The notes: a model not told the origin generated them from the sequence alone. A stretch of DNA of 64,000 bases from an uncultured Bacteroidales bacterium (GCA_934716995.1 CAKUYO010000002.1:1-64000), one strand, 5' to 3'; shown: positions 16,337 to 26,166, counted from the stretch's first letter. Program-made: numbers and translations.

Positions 16337-18616
16337 TTATTTATTTTGTAGTTGTTTGATAGTTATGCGTTTTTGCTGCGGGTGTGCGAGCAGCACATCG
16401 GTGAGCGGGTCTTCGAGATAGGTCTGGATAGCCCGTTTGACCGGACGCGCCCCGTTCTGCGGGTCGTAGGCTTTCTCTGCCAACTGCATAGCGGCTTCGG
16501 GCGTCAGCACCAGTTGATGCCCCGTCTTGCGCAGACGCTCTTGGAGCAATGCCACCTCGATATTGACGATACGTGCGAGTGCATCGCGCGTGAGAGGCTG
16601 GAACGTAATGACATTGTCAATACGGTTGAGAAACTCGGGCGGGAAAGTCTTCTGCAACGCCTTGAGCAGCATCTGATTGCTTGTCTTGGCATCCATATCC
16701 GACACTCCGAAACCGATACCTGCCCCGAACTCCTTAAGTTGACGTGTGCCGACATTGGAGGTAAGGATGATAATCGTATTGCGGAAATCCACCACGTGTC
16801 CCTGCCTGTCGGTAAGCCGTCCCTCGTCCAGCACCTGCAAGAGGATATTGAAGATGTCGGGGTGGGCTTTCTCTATCTCGTCGAACAATACAATCGAATA
16901 GGGTTTGCGGTGTACGGCTTCGGTCAGTTTGCCGCCGTCCTCGTGCGCCACGTATCCCGGAGGTGCGCCTACCAAGAGCGAGACGGTATGTTTCTCCATA
17001 TATTCCGACATATCGAAACGGATTACCGCATCGCGGCTGCCGAACATCTCCTCCGCCAGACACTGCGCGAGGTAGGTCTTGCCCACACCCGTAGGACCGA
17101 GGAAGAAGAAAGTACCGATAGGACGGCGCGGGTCGCGCAAGCCGAGACGCGAGCGACGAATGGCACGCACGATGGTATCAACGGCTTCGTCCTGACCGAT
17201 GACCCGCTTGCGCAGAGTCTCGTCCATAGTGCGCAGCCGCTCCGTTTCCGCTTTCTGCACACGCTGTACGGGTACGCCCGACATCATCGAAACCACGGAA
17301 GCAATATCGTCCACGGTGATGGTATAAGGCTCTTGCAGTTCGTCGCCTACCGCCTTGGCATGCGCGTGCGCCCGTGCACCTGCCTCGTCCATCACATCGA
17401 TGGCCTTGTCGGGGAAAGCACGGTCGGTAAGGTAACGTTCCGCCAGGCTGACCGCCGCCTGCAGGGTCTCTTCGGGATAGACCACATGGTGGTATTCCGC
17501 GTAATGCTCACTCAGACGATTGAGGATAGAGAGGGTCTCTTCGGGGGTGGTCGGACGGACAACCACTTTCTGGAAACGGCGTTCCAGCGCCCCGTCTTTC
17601 TCTATAGAGGTGCGATACTCGTTGGTGGTAGTAGCACCGATGCACTGCACCTCGCCCCGCGCCAAAGCAGGTTTGAGGATATTAGCTGCATCCAGCGAAC
17701 CCTGTGCGTTCCCCGCACCGATGATGGTATGTATCTCGTCGATAAAGAGGATTACTTCATGGTGGCGTTGCAACTCCTGCAGCACCGCTTTCATACGTTC
17801 CTCGAACTGACCGCGGTAGGTGGTACCCGCCACCATAGACGCCACATCAAGGGTGATGATACGTTTGCCCGCAAGAGCACCCGCCTCGTTGCCTACGATA
17901 CGCAAAGCGAGTCCCTCCACGATAGCCGACTTGCCGACCCCCGGTTCGCCAATAAGGATAGGGTTGTTCTTCTTGCGTCGGGAGAGGATCTGCACCACAC
18001 GCTCTATCTCCACCTCGCGCCCAACGACGGGGTCGAGTTTGCCCGCCTGCGCCTGTTTGGTAAGGTCGTGTCCGTACTTGTCGAGTGCGGTAGTAGCACC
18101 GACTTTGCCCACATTGGACTGCGGGCGACGGGGTTTGCCGTCTTCGACATCACTCCCCTGCCCCATTCCTGCGGTCGGGGTTTGCGTGGTAGTATGCGGC
18201 TGGGCATAGAGTTCGACTATCCGATCGTAGGTGATTCCCCACGCATTAGCCAGATAGAGTGCGGCACGGTTGATACGGTGGCGCAAGATAGCCAGCAGCA
18301 AGTGGGCACTACCGACGGCATCCGCCTGATACTCACGGCTGATCCCCTCGGCGATACGCATGATACTCTCCACCTGCGTACTGCGGGTGATCGGTTCGAT
18401 AGTGTCGCGCTGTTCCTGCTGCAAAGCGGTATCGAGGTTTCCTTTGGTTTCCTCGGCAGACAATCCCGCCTTGCAGAGCAGGTCATACGCCTGACCTTCC
18501 GCCAGACGCAGGATACCCAGAACGAGGTGTTCGGGCAGTATCTGTGTGTTCTGCAAACGCTCCGCTTCGTCGCGGGCGTAAATCAAGATTTTATTTAATC
18601 GTATTGTTAAAGGCAT
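16337..18616 (-). CDS. clpC: ATP-dependent Clp unfoldase ClpC, lacking the M domain
   Basis: A 759-residue HSP100 protein that unfolds substrates for ClpP. Order: Clp N-domain (residues 1-145), a Pro/Gly/Gln-rich linker, AAA-1 (GEPGVGKSAIVEG, FIDEIHTIIGAG), then AAA-2 (GPTGVGKTYLAQ, VLFDEIEKAHPD) and a C-terminal small domain. An IGF loop (GAGIGFGVSD) suits ClpP docking. After DEAGARAHAHAKA the sequence runs almost directly into ITVDDIASVVSMMSGVPV, so the coiled-coil/UVR middle domain usual in ClpC is missing, giving a ClpA-like layout. The adaptor gene clpS is not seen here. The start at 18616 fits the family (MPLTIRLNKILIYARDEA). Confidence 0.9.
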   Translation of the reverse strand: MPLTIRLNKILIYARDEAERLQNTQILPEHLVLGILRLAEGQAYDLLCKAGLSAEETKGNLDTALQQEQRDTIEPITRSTQVESIMRIAEGISREYQADAVGSAHLLLAILRHRINRAALYLANAWGITYDRIVELYAQPHTTTQTPTAGMGQGSDVEDGKPRRPQSNVGKVGATTALDKYGHDLTKQAQAGKLDPVVGREVEIERVVQILSRRKKNNPILIGEPGVGKSAIVEGLALRIVGNEAGALAGKRIITLDVASMVAGTTYRGQFEERMKAVLQELQRHHEVILFIDEIHTIIGAGNAQGSLDAANILKPALARGEVQCIGATTTNEYRTSIEKDGALERRFQKVVVRPTTPEETLSILNRLSEHYAEYHHVVYPEETLQAAVSLAERYLTDRAFPDKAIDVMDEAGARAHAHAKAVGDELQEPYTITVDDIASVVSMMSGVPVQRVQKAETERLRTMDETLRKRVIGQDEAVDTIVRAIRRSRLGLRDPRRPIGTFFFLGPTGVGKTYLAQCLAEEMFGSRDAVIRFDMSEYMEKHTVSLLVGAPPGYVAHEDGGKLTEAVHRKPYSIVLFDEIEKAHPDIFNILLQVLDEGRLTDRQGHVVDFRNTIIILTSNVGTRQLKEFGAGIGFGVSDMDAKTSNQMLLKALQKTFPPEFLNRIDNVITFQPLTRDALARIVNIEVALLQERLRKTGHQLVLTPEAAMQLAEKAYDPQNGARPVKRAIQTYLEDPLTDVLLAHPQQKRITIKQLQNK

Positions 18617-18619
18617 AAT

Positions 18620-18739
18620 GTTGGTAAACGTTTGTGGGCGGTGCCGTTGGTGGGTTGCACGTTGGTGGGTTGCACCGTTAGTGGTTGCACGTTGGTGGGC
18701 AGAGCCGTTTATGGTTGTACGTTTGTGGTTATACGTTAT
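18620..18739 (+). repeat. ACGTTKGTGGTT tandem array
   Basis: About nine imperfect 12-13 bp units (GTTGCACGTTGGTGG, GTACGTTTGTGG, ATACGTT) fill the clpC-porin spacer. Same family as 3611-3709 (inverted) and 48466-48560. Confidence 0.75.
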
Positions 18740-18752
18740 TTTTGTTTTGTTG

Positions 18753-20777
18753 TTATTTATAGAAATGCCAGGCGAGACCGGCGCGGAATATGTCAGGGTT
18801 CATCGGGTAGCCGGGCATAGCAAAGTAGTTCGGAGTTGATTTCATAAACAGGTGGTTGAAATGGGTGTAGTGGGCAAAGAAACGCAGGTGCAATGATCTG
18901 ACGTAGAAATTGGCATACACATTGAGTATCGGATAGTTGCCGACCTTGGCAGTGTTCTGGACGCAGAACTGCGCCGTAGCGGGATTGAGCAAGGGGGCAT
19001 AGTAGGACGTAAAATACCGCATATCCACACCGATCTGTGCGTCCATAGCACGGAACCACGTACCGTGGTAGTAGAGGTTGTGATAGAGTGTAAAAGACGG
19101 CAAAGGCATTGCCGCATCGCTCGACAACTGATAGACCACATGGTTCTCGAGGTTCACCCACGGTGTGGTCAGGTCGCACTGCACATCCGCCGACAGCACC
19201 TGTATATTGCCCTCGTGCTGCACGGGATTACCCGTTTGGTCGAAATAGATATAGCGTGTCAGGTTCTCAAAGCCCACATTGACTTTCGGTTTCACCCACG
19301 TGGTGGGGTATGCAATCCCGCCGCCGACATAGAAACGATAGGTCTTTTGGAAATCGTTGTCCCAACGGAAGTGGTTGGACGAGAAATGCTGCAGATAATA
19401 GGACGGGGTCTCATTTCTGACAAAGGCGCGGGCATGGATATACATCGTATCTCTGCCAATACGGAAATCGCCGTCCACGTGTCCGTTCACTTGGAACTCG
19501 CCGAGTTTGTAGCCCAAGACACAGACATCGCCGTCGAAGCCGTAATGCACCCATTTGCCGCGGTTCTTGTAGAGCGCACCGCCGACAAAGGTGTTGTTTG
19601 TCCATTGGTAGCCCCATAGGGTATCGGGAGCGAGGTGGGCAACGGTGTTCATCCACGGACCTGCAAACGGCTCATAGTCGCCCAAGAGACTGCTTGCGTC
19701 CTCGTTCAGAGGGCGGAGAAAACGCTGGCACTCGTTGACAGCATAGACCGTGGCACCGAACTTGAGCAGGCGGTTGAACTCCTCCTCGAAAGTTACACTC
19801 AGCGTGTTGCGGATAGTAAGCACATCGGTGGAGTCGTTGGTGGTATCCGGATTACGATAATAGGCCGGATAAAAGCCCTGTTGTGCGGTTCGCTCCACGT
19901 AACGGCGGTTGCTGTTGGTGGTCTCGAAGGTGTGCGCAAAGGTAGTAACCGGCACATAGTTGATCTTGAGCGTATCGCGCCGCTCGCGCCTGCCCTCTTC
20001 GTTGATTACTTCGATGGTGTCGTGATAGGGGCGCTCGACGGTAATGCTATAGTAGTGGTTGAGGAAGCCGGCGAGGTAGCGGTAGCCCGACATGGCATTG
20101 AGGTTGACGGGCAAGTCCTCCGGTTGCAACGCCCCGTCGAGGTCGCCGGGGTTGGTAAGTCCGCCGTTGTCAAAATTGCTCCAGTTGGCAAACGTGAATG
20201 CCGCCTGCAGCGAATAACGGTTGCCGTTGTAGGAACCGAAGACATTGCCGTTGAATAGTTTGCCCGCCGAGTTGGAATAATGCCCCACGCTATTGAGGTA
20301 GTTGAGTTGCGTACCGAGGTTGATACGCTTGTTGAGGTTGCCCGTAAAGAGGAAATAGATCTCGTTTTCCTCGTGCATAGTGGTAAAGCCTTTGTTGTAG
20401 GCAATGCTCGAATAGGGCGTGGTGGTGTTGAAGAAACGCACGTCCTGCGGCGTATATATATAAGGCTGGTAAGCCGCAGCGAAGATGTCGTCGATCTTCG
20501 AGAGACGGTCGAAATAGATACGCGACTGAATGGGCGACACGAGGCAGTTGCCGTTGTAAGCCGACGAGATGGAATAGTCGTTCTGCGCACTGCGCATCGG
20601 GTAGTTGAGATATGCGGTATCGGCGAACTGCACGGTGTCGGCGATAGCCGCAGGCGACGGCAACTGCCAAGTACGGATGACCGTCTTGACAGCCTTCTCC
20701 TTGGCGGCAAAGCCCATGGCAGTTACCAACAAAAAGCAGACTAATATGATAAACTTATTTCTCAATTCACAATGCAC
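18753..20777 (-). CDS. Putative outer-membrane porin (Porin_10-like)
   Basis: A 674-residue exported protein with signal peptide ILVCFLLVTAMGFAA and a long series of amphipathic beta strands with alternating aromatic residues. It ends MNPDIFRAGLAWHFYK, the C-terminal strand pattern of Bacteroidota 'putative porin' proteins. It is expected to form a beta-barrel in the outer membrane; the cargo is unknown. The start codon and first codons (MHCELRN) lie within a TGCACAATG repeat, and no later methionine leaves an intact signal, so the repeat has supplied the start. Its promoter is at 20809-20837. Confidence 0.85.
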   Translation of the reverse strand: MHCELRNKFIILVCFLLVTAMGFAAKEKAVKTVIRTWQLPSPAAIADTVQFADTAYLNYPMRSAQNDYSISSAYNGNCLVSPIQSRIYFDRLSKIDDIFAAAYQPYIYTPQDVRFFNTTTPYSSIAYNKGFTTMHEENEIYFLFTGNLNKRINLGTQLNYLNSVGHYSNSAGKLFNGNVFGSYNGNRYSLQAAFTFANWSNFDNGGLTNPGDLDGALQPEDLPVNLNAMSGYRYLAGFLNHYYSITVERPYHDTIEVINEEGRRERRDTLKINYVPVTTFAHTFETTNSNRRYVERTAQQGFYPAYYRNPDTTNDSTDVLTIRNTLSVTFEEEFNRLLKFGATVYAVNECQRFLRPLNEDASSLLGDYEPFAGPWMNTVAHLAPDTLWGYQWTNNTFVGGALYKNRGKWVHYGFDGDVCVLGYKLGEFQVNGHVDGDFRIGRDTMYIHARAFVRNETPSYYLQHFSSNHFRWDNDFQKTYRFYVGGGIAYPTTWVKPKVNVGFENLTRYIYFDQTGNPVQHEGNIQVLSADVQCDLTTPWVNLENHVVYQLSSDAAMPLPSFTLYHNLYYHGTWFRAMDAQIGVDMRYFTSYYAPLLNPATAQFCVQNTAKVGNYPILNVYANFYVRSLHLRFFAHYTHFNHLFMKSTPNYFAMPGYPMNPDIFRAGLAWHFYK

Positions 20778-20795
20778 AATGCATAATGCACAATT
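20768..20795 (-). repeat. TGCACAATG repeat at the porin start
   Basis: Tandem ATGCACA units overlap the initiation region of the porin gene; the ATG at 20777 belongs to one unit. Confidence 0.75.
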
Positions 20796-20808
20796 TTTCC
20801 AATCTTAA

Positions 20809-20837
20809 CAAACGTACATTTTTACGGACGGCACAAA
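20809..20837 (-). promoter_or_regulatory. Promoter of the porin gene
   Basis: On the - strand TTTG, 17 bp, TACGTTTG. The spacer is shorter than the usual 20, so this is less certain than the others. Confidence 0.5.
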
Positions 20838-20880
20838 GGGTGCGTATCCTATGCGCATCCTATGCTCATCCACCTCACTT

Positions 20881-20917
20881 TTATCCAAAGGAGAACTCGC
20901 AGTTCTCCTTTGGATAA
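20881..20917. terminator. Long perfect hairpin after GH57
   Basis: A 17-bp perfect stem (TTATCCAAAGGAGAACT) with a CGC loop, between the GH57 stop and the porin promoter. Weak T-runs on both sides; probably a transcription end for GH57. Confidence 0.65.
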
Positions 20918-20949
20918 ATCTTAATAATCGTACACTTTTTACGTGTCGT

Positions 20950-22230
20950 TTATTTGGTCAGTTTTGCTTTTTTCTTTTTCAATTCCTCTTTGAGTTGCTG
21001 AATCTCTTTCTCCTGACTGTTGATAGTCTTGAGCAAGCCGTTCAGTTCCTCATTGCCGATAGTGGTCGGGTACTGCTCCTCCACGGACTGCAGGAAATCG
21101 GACAGCACGTTCATATAATTGATAAACGCCTCGTATGCCGATTCGTAGTAGGTCGCTCCCTGGTCGATGTGGTTCATATAGTGGAAATTGTTCACATCTT
21201 GCAGGCGCAGCCAGTTGGTTTTCAGTCCCTTGTCCTGACAGAGGTGTACACGCTCGGCAACCGCATAGAGTTTGCTCAACGCCTCCTGCTGGAGGTCATT
21301 GCCGTTGTACATACTGAGGTCTTTCGCCTCACCTGCCCACGTAAGCGGGTATGGCGCAGAGACGGCATCGATAGCCGTCATCTTCTTGGCAGCCTCGGTA
21401 GGCGTACAGAACCCCATTCCGCGCTCAATCGCATAGTAGGGCAACGCCTTGAGGAACTCGAAGATACCCGTACCTACCTGCTGGCGGATACCGAACGTAT
21501 CGGCACCGACCCATATATTGATGAGGTCTTCGCCCTCGGGCAGCGACTGCAGTTGGTTCGCATACTTCTCCGCATCTATCGGGTAATTGCCCCAGTTGGG
21601 GTCGGAGAAATGGAAACCCAATTCGTCGCTTAAGCCCGCGTTGCGCACAAGCATCTTCATCTTGGGCGCACCCGCCGAAGTGTAGAGATAATTAGGCGAC
21701 TTCCAACTCATCACGTGCTTGGCACCCTCGGTAAGCATCACCTTGTAGCCCAACTTGTACAAATTATATGCCATTTCATCGGAATAGAGCAATTCGGTGT
21801 TCCAAATGGCAGCAGGAGTTACCCCAAGCACATCGTTGATGACAGCACGCTGCTTGTCCAATTGCTCTTGGAACTCGTCCATATTGTACTCCGCCGCGAG
21901 GGAATAGGAAAAGGGGGTAGCCAAGAACTCAACGCACTTACTGTCAGCCAGTTCCTTGAGCACATCGATCATCTCGGGGGTGTACTGCTCAAACATCTCG
22001 AGCATCACGCCGGAGATAGAGAGCGCACAATGGAAACGCCCTTTGGAGAGTTTGACCATCTCGCGCAGGGTCTGACAAAGTGGCAGGTAGGAGGTCTGTA
22101 CGAGCCACGTAACGTTGTCCTCGGTCTGCATGTCATCGTAATAATAATGGTCTTGACCGACGTCAAAGAAACGATAACGCTTCAGACGATACGGTGCATG
22201 CATCTGAAAGCAAAAGCATATATTTTTCAT
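20950..22230 (-). CDS. GH57-family alpha-amylase-like glycoside hydrolase
   Basis: A 426-residue protein beginning MKNICFCFQMHAPYRL, the usual start of Bacteroidota GH57 proteins. Conserved motifs: FHQ-like FQMHAP, nucleophile E146 in WNTELLYSD and acid D244 in WVGADTFG. GH57 retaining enzymes cut or transfer alpha-glucans; here it is probably an intracellular glycogen enzyme, as there is no signal peptide. The C-terminal ~40 residues are a Lys/Glu-rich coiled coil (EKEIQQLKEELKKKKAK). In many Bacteroidales it lies beside the glycosyltransferase and debranching enzyme, which here lie 4 kb upstream beyond inserted genes. Confidence 0.9.
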   Translation of the reverse strand: MKNICFCFQMHAPYRLKRYRFFDVGQDHYYYDDMQTEDNVTWLVQTSYLPLCQTLREMVKLSKGRFHCALSISGVMLEMFEQYTPEMIDVLKELADSKCVEFLATPFSYSLAAEYNMDEFQEQLDKQRAVINDVLGVTPAAIWNTELLYSDEMAYNLYKLGYKVMLTEGAKHVMSWKSPNYLYTSAGAPKMKMLVRNAGLSDELGFHFSDPNWGNYPIDAEKYANQLQSLPEGEDLINIWVGADTFGIRQQVGTGIFEFLKALPYYAIERGMGFCTPTEAAKKMTAIDAVSAPYPLTWAGEAKDLSMYNGNDLQQEALSKLYAVAERVHLCQDKGLKTNWLRLQDVNNFHYMNHIDQGATYYESAYEAFINYMNVLSDFLQSVEEQYPTTIGNEELNGLLKTINSQEKEIQQLKEELKKKKAKLTK

Positions 22231-22267
22231 AATCTGTAAGTTATGTTAGTTATTCTGTTTGTTGTAT

Positions 22268-22351
22268 CCTTTGCCGCAAGCGGCAAGAAATCTAAGTAAA
22301 TCTTTTCGCATTGCAGTCCTAAATTGCTATAAATCTTATTCGCCTGCGGCG
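22268..22351. repeat. Dispersed element A
   Basis: CCTTTGCCGCAAGCGGCAAG at one end and TTATTCGCCTGCGGCG at the other, with AAATTGCTATAAATC conserved between. Matches 5687-5778 and 35361-35445. Both ends form small hairpins whose loops vary. Confidence 0.8.
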
Positions 22352-22365
22352 TGTTTTTTATATTG

Positions 22366-22447
22366 AAACAAAACCTGCAAAACCTGTCTTGCGGCGCAAC
22401 ACGCGCCGCGTTTTTTAGGCAAATATAGTCAAAATTATTCAAATAGG
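22366..22447. repeat. Dispersed element B with GC hairpin
   Basis: AAACAAAACCTGCAAAACCT, then hairpin GCGGCGC-AACAC-GCGCCGC, then GGCAAATATAGTCAAAATT. Matches 54346-54430, where the hairpin is GCGGGGC-AACAC-GCCCCGC; the changed pair keeps the stem. Downstream 22463-22510 (hairpin ACGGAC/GTCCGT then GAATTAACCATAAA) also recurs near 54455-54490. Confidence 0.8.
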
Positions 22448-22547
22448 CATTATCGTGATTGATTGTTAAACGGACGAACTACGTCCGTATTATCACGAAT
22501 TAACCATAAACCATATTATTACATCCTCAAAGATTATTGATGTCATT

Positions 22548-25088
22548 TTAGTGTGTAAGCAGAACATTTCCAGAATCCAATAGTTGTCCGTCTTGCAAGA
22601 GCAATAATTGATACCAACCATTGGGCAACCCCGCCACGTCCAAAGACACTTTTTCGGTATTGGATGTCAAAGTGCGGACACGCCCTTGCAACTCGCTCCA
22701 TAACTCAATGGTATAATTGGGGAGTTCGTATGGTACTGCAAATGTTGCCACATCGGTTTCATCATCCACATTGCGTTCTATGGAAATGGCTATTGAAGAG
22801 GTATTTACGGGGTTTTGATAAGATTCAAAACGGAATGGCGGTTTAATAATTGTACCGCCCATAACACTAAATGTATAGATAGTTTCGTTCTTCGTAGGGC
22901 AACCACAATCATTTACAACACGTATCGTAAGTGTACCTCGTTTCGTAGGCATAACACTAATAGAGCGTCCCGTAAACTCGTGGGTTATAGTATCTTGCGG
23001 ATGGGTTACATACCACTTGATATACTCGTCCTCCACATTAGGACAACCTATTTCCGTAAAGGTTCTCATTGTATTAGCCCTCCACAAAGTACCCGGCTCA
23101 GAAGAAATACTCAGTTGAGGTTGTATATTTTCCGGCAATTCTATCTTTTTCTCTATAGTATATGTACCATTGCCACTATGTATTGTAGCATATAAAGTAA
23201 CCGTTCCAACATAAGGTTTGTCTATAGCCATATCTAATGGTGACACAAACTCTGCACTTTGTGTTATTGGTTGTGTTACATTGTTAGCAACCATTTTCGG
23301 TATAGAATCAAGCAACATAATATGTTGCGCACCTCTTTTAACGGTAACACTTGCACCCTTATTTCCATTCGGGAATTTAAGAACTGATGTATAAGGAAGT
23401 GGAGTAATGTCAGTTTTGTAAGACCACACAATAGTATCCCTATCAGGCACAACGCCTGTTACTGAATAAGTTCTCTCTTTACAAAGTTGAGCAGGACCTT
23501 CTATCTGCGGATTAACGGTAAAACTAATCGACTTATCAGGATTTTGTTTGATAAAACAAAGATTTATACCTATTCCATATCCATTCCACGTTGCACAAGT
23601 TGGTGTAGAACTATTTCCATAATACGTTCTGTCACCTATACCAAAAGTACGTTTAGAATCTAAGAAACCATAAGAATTAGGATCACTTGTGGGATTATGT
23701 TTAGCATAAGCATCCACAATATAACACATTAATGGATGCCGAGAGTTGATGAATTTATCCTTTTCTATAGTGGAAACTATATCTTTATGTATATGATATA
23801 TCACCAATCCTTCCTGTGGAATGTATCTATCAAAATTTACTCGAATTCTATTCTCTACCAGAAAACATTCCGCACCATTTGCAGTATTTATGCGATAGAC
23901 TTCCGGTTTTAATGTAGAAGATGATATTCTATATTCCTTTGTCTCATTTGTAATGACTTCTGCATGTACCCAACCAAACAAGTAACACTTGGTATAAGCA
24001 TTATGATGGGATGGTCTATGTCCATCAGAGTTCCAACTACCATTACACATTAAATCATATTTTCCTGTTGCACAGTATTCATATTCGTCATCTATTCTAT
24101 CATAAAAATCGGGGGCACCCAATATATGCCCAAATTCGTGGCAGATAGTACCTATTGGTGCTATCTTATCATCACTACCCAATTCCGGAGTTATAATATA
24201 TTTTTTTGCTTTCTTCCCATCACGAATTATAGCAGATACTAATGATGATTGATGCGCCCATATCAACCCATCTTCGGCACCACTAGACATTCCATGTCCT
24301 GCAAAAATAACCTGCACACAATCTACATATCCGTCCCCGTCCCCATCCAATTGAGAAAAATCCACACCGCTTTCGCTGGCTCTATGAATTGCCTCACGCA
24401 CCAATTCACGCGAAGTTTGCGTCCCATCATTTTTTCCTTCTTTATAATAACTACTCTTAAAATTAGCAACAAATGGACCTACCACCACAGAAGATACATC
24501 CAACGAACCATACGAATCCTCATTATAAAATTGCCATACACTTCCATAATTTACCTCAACCATTCCACTTTTTTGATTCATCAACTTATCAAAATCTGAT
24601 GCAGTTTTTGTAAAAGGTCTATCCTTAAAACCCATCAATATGGTAAGTATCTTTCTTTTCCCCACCACCAAAGCAGTTGTTTGGGGTGCAATCTCTGAAT
24701 TTTCTTCATTTATAGCGGACAACTCTTCTTTTCTCTGCATCAATGCCACTTGTTGTTCTGCTTTCAGGAACTTTTGAACTGTTGCGGCATTATCTCTAAT
24801 AAAAGTCACCTCATTTGCATCCCGATTCTGCTTATTATGCACCATTATATCAGATGGCACTAAAGAATCATTTTTAACCATTGCATAGCGATAGCATTTC
24901 TGTTCATCACGTAGTATAATATGTCCATCCGTAGTAGAACGCCAATTATACAATTCATCTCCATGCACTTTTGTCCATAACATTGTACCATCCGATTGCT
25001 TAACTTGTATAGAATCCGGATATGCAGAATCAGCCAACACAACTAATGAACATAGCAACAAGAACACACAACAAGAAATGTTTTTCAT
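22548..25088 (-). CDS. M6-family metalloprotease with T9SS sorting tail
   Basis: An 846-residue secreted zinc protease of the immune inhibitor A (M6) family. A signal peptide (LLLCSLVVLADSAYP) is followed by a propeptide-like region, then the catalytic domain with TICHEFGHILGAPDFYD (H317, E318, H321, the extended HExxHxxGxxD motif) and the Ca-site-like DGDGDGYVDC. The later part contains two or more beta-sandwich domains and ends in a T9SS type A tail (LPNGWYQLLLLQDGQL). It would act outside the cell on proteins. A duplicated fragment of its tail lies at 29478-29601. The two lipoprotein genes directly upstream are in the same orientation. Confidence 0.9.
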   Translation of the reverse strand: MKNISCCVFLLLCSLVVLADSAYPDSIQVKQSDGTMLWTKVHGDELYNWRSTTDGHIILRDEQKCYRYAMVKNDSLVPSDIMVHNKQNRDANEVTFIRDNAATVQKFLKAEQQVALMQRKEELSAINEENSEIAPQTTALVVGKRKILTILMGFKDRPFTKTASDFDKLMNQKSGMVEVNYGSVWQFYNEDSYGSLDVSSVVVGPFVANFKSSYYKEGKNDGTQTSRELVREAIHRASESGVDFSQLDGDGDGYVDCVQVIFAGHGMSSGAEDGLIWAHQSSLVSAIIRDGKKAKKYIITPELGSDDKIAPIGTICHEFGHILGAPDFYDRIDDEYEYCATGKYDLMCNGSWNSDGHRPSHHNAYTKCYLFGWVHAEVITNETKEYRISSSTLKPEVYRINTANGAECFLVENRIRVNFDRYIPQEGLVIYHIHKDIVSTIEKDKFINSRHPLMCYIVDAYAKHNPTSDPNSYGFLDSKRTFGIGDRTYYGNSSTPTCATWNGYGIGINLCFIKQNPDKSISFTVNPQIEGPAQLCKERTYSVTGVVPDRDTIVWSYKTDITPLPYTSVLKFPNGNKGASVTVKRGAQHIMLLDSIPKMVANNVTQPITQSAEFVSPLDMAIDKPYVGTVTLYATIHSGNGTYTIEKKIELPENIQPQLSISSEPGTLWRANTMRTFTEIGCPNVEDEYIKWYVTHPQDTITHEFTGRSISVMPTKRGTLTIRVVNDCGCPTKNETIYTFSVMGGTIIKPPFRFESYQNPVNTSSIAISIERNVDDETDVATFAVPYELPNYTIELWSELQGRVRTLTSNTEKVSLDVAGLPNGWYQLLLLQDGQLLDSGNVLLTH

Positions 25089-25112
25089 AAGATAGCATTT
25101 TGATTAAATTTA

Positions 25113-25625
25113 TTATATACGAGGAAGAAATCCCATTGTAATACGGACTATACTTTTTCCCTCTTTTATAGCACCACTATGCCACAAACTATCTCCAAAC
25201 TCGATATTTGTTGCTTCATTATATGGATGCGTTTCTGTATTAGTGTAATCGGGATCTATCCAAATAGTATCTCCATTGCAGTCAAGCCACAAGGTACCAC
25301 TCTGTTTCCTATCCGACATTGTACATTCAAAGTATGTTATTTCTCCCTCTATCGTATTATCGGCACAAAGATATTGTGTAATTTTCAGGGATGTTTCAAA
25401 TTTCAATTTTCTCTCTGCACTATCTGCCAAGAATGCATTGATTTCATTATTTATCCAAGGAATATTGATAACACAACTATCTACGCCACAAGCAGAGGTA
25501 ACGGAATCGACCTCAAATGTATATACATATTCTCTCCCCATCGGAATACGATACTTATCACAACTTGACAGACATAGTATTCCCGTAAGGAGAAGCAACA
25601 ATAATACTGCCTTTTTCTTTTTCAT
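25113..25625 (-). CDS. Lipoprotein, SAC-VDSCV family member
   Basis: A 170-residue lipoprotein (lipobox LCLSSC) sharing with 25651 and 29912 the motif DSVTSACGVDSCVINIPW, followed by INAFLADSAERK and LWLDCNGDTIW. The invariant pair of cysteines in SACGVDSC suggests a small disulfide knot. I know no function for this family. It sits 24 bases upstream of the M6 protease gene and probably shares its transcript. Confidence 0.75.
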   Translation of the reverse strand: MKKKKAVLLLLLLTGILCLSSCDKYRIPMGREYVYTFEVDSVTSACGVDSCVINIPWINNEINAFLADSAERKLKFETSLKITQYLCADNTIEGEITYFECTMSDRKQSGTLWLDCNGDTIWIDPDYTNTETHPYNEATNIEFGDSLWHSGAIKEGKSIVRITMGFLPRI

Positions 25626-25650
25626 AAAGCATTAGTTTTAATTACAATAA

Positions 25651-26166
25651 TCAAATATGAGGAATATAGCCGAAATGCAGTTCTACGATTGTTTCGTCGG
25701 ATAGAATGTCAGAATGCAATGTTTTTCTAAAATAATCCTCCGGAGTAATTGTTATTTCTTCATCCATTGTATTATTAACAAATTCTTGCCAATTACAAAT
25801 GGTGTCTCCCGTACAATCAAGCCATAAAATACCACCTAACACGTTGTCCGAACAATCATACATAAAACATGTGTATTGTTCGTCTGTAACAGTATCCAAG
25901 CACGCTAATTGCGTAATATGCAGGGTAGTTTCAAACTTAGATTTTCTTTCAGTACTATCTTTCAAGAAAACATTTATTTTCCCGTTCAACCAAGGCAATT
26001 TAAGAACACAACTATCCACATCACAGGCTGATGCAGTTGAATCTATAGTAACTATACTCATATAGTTAATTTTTCCAGAATCGGGATTTCTAAATGCATC
26101 GCAACTATAAACAAGAAATGCAAAACCTATCAAAAGGCATAAACATACAAATGGATTTCTACTCAT
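25651..26166 (-). CDS. Lipoprotein, SAC-VDSCV family member
   Basis: A 171-residue paralog of the neighbouring lipoprotein: lipobox LVYSC, then DSTASACDVDSCVLKLPW, NVFLKDSTERKSKFETTLHI, ILWLDCTGDTIC and a C-terminal ELHFGYIPHI. The lineup with 25113 is full length, so they arose by tandem duplication. It begins 39 bases after the glycosyltransferase stop. Confidence 0.75.
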   Translation of the reverse strand: MSRNPFVCLCLLIGFAFLVYSCDAFRNPDSGKINYMSIVTIDSTASACDVDSCVLKLPWLNGKINVFLKDSTERKSKFETTLHITQLACLDTVTDEQYTCFMYDCSDNVLGGILWLDCTGDTICNWQEFVNNTMDEEITITPEDYFRKTLHSDILSDETIVELHFGYIPHI

